From JAVBOJ01 sp031550755 (GTDB taxonomy: Bacteria; Bacillota; Clostridia; Oscillospirales; UBA929): DNA of 13,457 bases. A model generated the notes under the pieces. The model saw nothing but the letters and a program-made list of their open reading frames with translations, did not search any database and was not told the origin of the DNA. Where the stretch lies: contig JAVBOJ010000061.1 of assembly GCA_031550755.1 (NCBI GenBank), positions 1 through 13,457 on the forward strand, written 5' to 3'. Position 1 is the first letter of the stretch. Every line of letters begins with the position of its first letter. Both the position numbers and the translations under genes were made by a program. Positions 12,262-13,457 of the stretch are shown one piece after another.

Positions 12262-13457
12262 ATGGCCTTTGAGGGACTCAGCGAAAAGCTGGGCAATGTA
12301 TTCAAAAAGCTGCGCGGCAAGGGCCGGCTGTCCGAGAGCGACGTCAGGGAGGCCATGCGCGAGGTGCGCTTGGCGCTGCTGGAGGCCGATGTCAACTTCA
12401 AGGTGGTGCGCGATTTTGTCGCCACGGTGACCGAGAAGGCCATCGGCTCGGATGTGCTCGAGAGCCTGACCCCCGCCCAGATGATCATTAAAATCGTCAA
12501 CGACGAGCTGACCGCCCTGATGGGCGGCGCCGTCGCCAAGCTCACCGTCGCCTCCAAGCCGCCCACGATCGTCATGCTAGTCGGGTTGCAGGGTGCCGGC
12601 AAGACCACCAATGGCGCCAAGCTGGCCGGCTATGTCCGCAAGGCGCAGAACAAGCGCCCGCTGCTGGTGGCCTGCGACGTCTACCGCCCCGCCGCGATTT
12701 TGCAGCTCCAAACGGTGGGCAAACAGCTGAACCTCCCTGTGTTTGAGCGGGGACAGGGAAATCCCGTGGAAATCGCCCGCGCCGCTGTGCAGCACGCGAT
12801 ACAGCACGGCAACGATATGGTGTTTCTGGACACCGCCGGCCGGCTGCACATTGACGAGACCCTCATGGACGAGCTCAAAAACATCAAGGCCGCCGTCAAC
12901 CCGCACGAAATTTTGCTGGTGGTGGACGCCATGACCGGTCAGGACGCCGTGTCGGCCGCCTCGGCCTTTCATGAGGCGCTGGGGCTCTCCGGCGTCATGC
13001 TGACCAAGCTGGACGGCGATGCCCGCGGCGGCGCGGCGCTGTCTGTTCGGGCGGTGACCGGCTGCCCCATCAAGTTTTGCGGCGTCGGCGAAAAGCTCTC
13101 GGACATCGAGCCGTTTCACCCCGACCGCATGGCCTCCCGTATTTTGGGCATGGGCGACATGCTGACCCTGATCGAAAAGGCCGAGCAGGCCTTTGACGCC
13201 AAAAAGGCCGAGGAAACCGAGCAAAAGCTGCGCTCCGGCCGGTTTACACTGACTGATTTTTACGAGCAAATGAACCAACTCAAGGGCATGGGCTCGATTT
13301 CCGACGTGCTGGGCATGATGCCCGGCCTCGATAAAAAAGCGTTGCAGGGCGCGAAGATCGACGAGCGCGCCATGTCGCGCACCGAGGCCATCATTCTCTC
13401 GATGACGCCGCAGGAGCGGGAGAATCCCTCGGTTTTGAACTCCTCGCGGAAGCGGCG
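12262..13457 (+). CDS. ffh: Signal recognition particle GTPase Ffh, 3' end cut by window edge
   Basis: Ffh binds 4.5S/6S RNA and signal sequences of nascent chains and, through its GTPase and FtsY, delivers ribosomes to the membrane. 398 complete codons are visible. The N domain (1-95) starts MAFEGLSEKLGNVFKKLRGK with the ALLEADVN motif (38-45). The G domain has G1 GLQGAGKTT (108-116), DVYRPAA (139-145), G3 DTAGRLH (190-196), G4 TKLDGD (248-253) and the closing GVGEKLSDIEPFHPDRMASR. The M domain starts near 325 and the window ends within the SRP-RNA-binding motif (NSSRKR). After G1 the usual Thr/Ser-Ala-Ala-Lys reads NGAK, and AAI(K/E)QL reads AAILQL. AAGGAG overlaps the ylxM stop, seven bases before the ATG. 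Confidence 0.97.
   Translation, partial: MAFEGLSEKLGNVFKKLRGKGRLSESDVREAMREVRLALLEADVNFKVVRDFVATVTEKAIGSDVLESLTPAQMIIKIVNDELTALMGGAVAKLTVASKPPTIVMLVGLQGAGKTTNGAKLAGYVRKAQNKRPLLVACDVYRPAAILQLQTVGKQLNLPVFERGQGNPVEIARAAVQHAIQHGNDMVFLDTAGRLHIDETLMDELKNIKAAVNPHEILLVVDAMTGQDAVSAASAFHEALGLSGVMLTKLDGDARGGAALSVRAVTGCPIKFCGVGEKLSDIEPFHPDRMASRILGMGDMLTLIEKAEQAFDAKKAEETEQKLRSGRFTLTDFYEQMNQLKGMGSISDVLGMMPGLDKKALQGAKIDERAMSRTEAIILSMTPQERENPSVLNSSRKR

Noticed and set aside
1..13457. Search for tRNA, rRNA, CRISPR, transposase, toxin-antitoxin or defence genes
   Set aside because: Almost all of the window is explained by core genes, intergenic gaps are short, and none showed such signatures.

Overview
The window is core chromosome of an endospore-forming, GC-rich member of the Clostridia. 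The first part of the spoIIIA operon, ylxM-ffh, a DUF951 protein, tmcAL (ylbM) and glyA are all of Firmicutes type. The high GC content and the sequence style suggest the Oscillospiraceae/Ruminococcaceae, but the exact taxon is inference. I see no tRNA, rRNA, CRISPR array, transposase, phage gene or defence cassette.

Layout. Positions 1-3195 (minus strand) hold spoIIIAA-AB-AC-AD-AE in the canonical order; AE runs off the left edge. These genes encode the mother-cell half of the SpoIIIA-SpoIIQ channel. A plausible sigma-E-type promoter lies just upstream of spoIIIAA. A 15-bp perfect inverted repeat sits at the end of spoIIIAB and supplies its stop codon. Positions 3318-4514 (minus) hold ackA, without a neighbouring pta. 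It is divergent from tmcAL (4604-5791, plus), which makes N4-acetylcytidine in tRNA-Met from acetate and ATP. The 89-bp gap between the two carries back-to-back promoters and an 11-bp direct repeat.

Positions 5835-7028 (minus) hold a two-gene operon of a small unknown protein and a 320-residue uncharacterised protein that looks like a divergent FIST-domain protein. Positions 7180-7733 (minus) hold a DUF951-DUF1801 pair. Positions 7804-9155 (plus) hold a 115-residue unknown protein and a protein with S1 RNA-binding domains, whose ribosome-binding site lies inside a predicted hairpin. Positions 9199-11701 (minus) hold glyA and rarA, overlapping by 8 bases. Positions 11880-13457 (plus) hold ylxM and ffh of the signal recognition particle, with ffh cut by the right edge. 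The glyA and ylxM promoters are divergent and both close to the sigma-A consensus.

No clear new multi-gene system is present. The best leads are the inverted repeat in spoIIIAB, the odd start of spoIIIAA, the FIST-like operon, the hairpin over the S1-gene ribosome-binding site, and the shared ackA/tmcAL control region.
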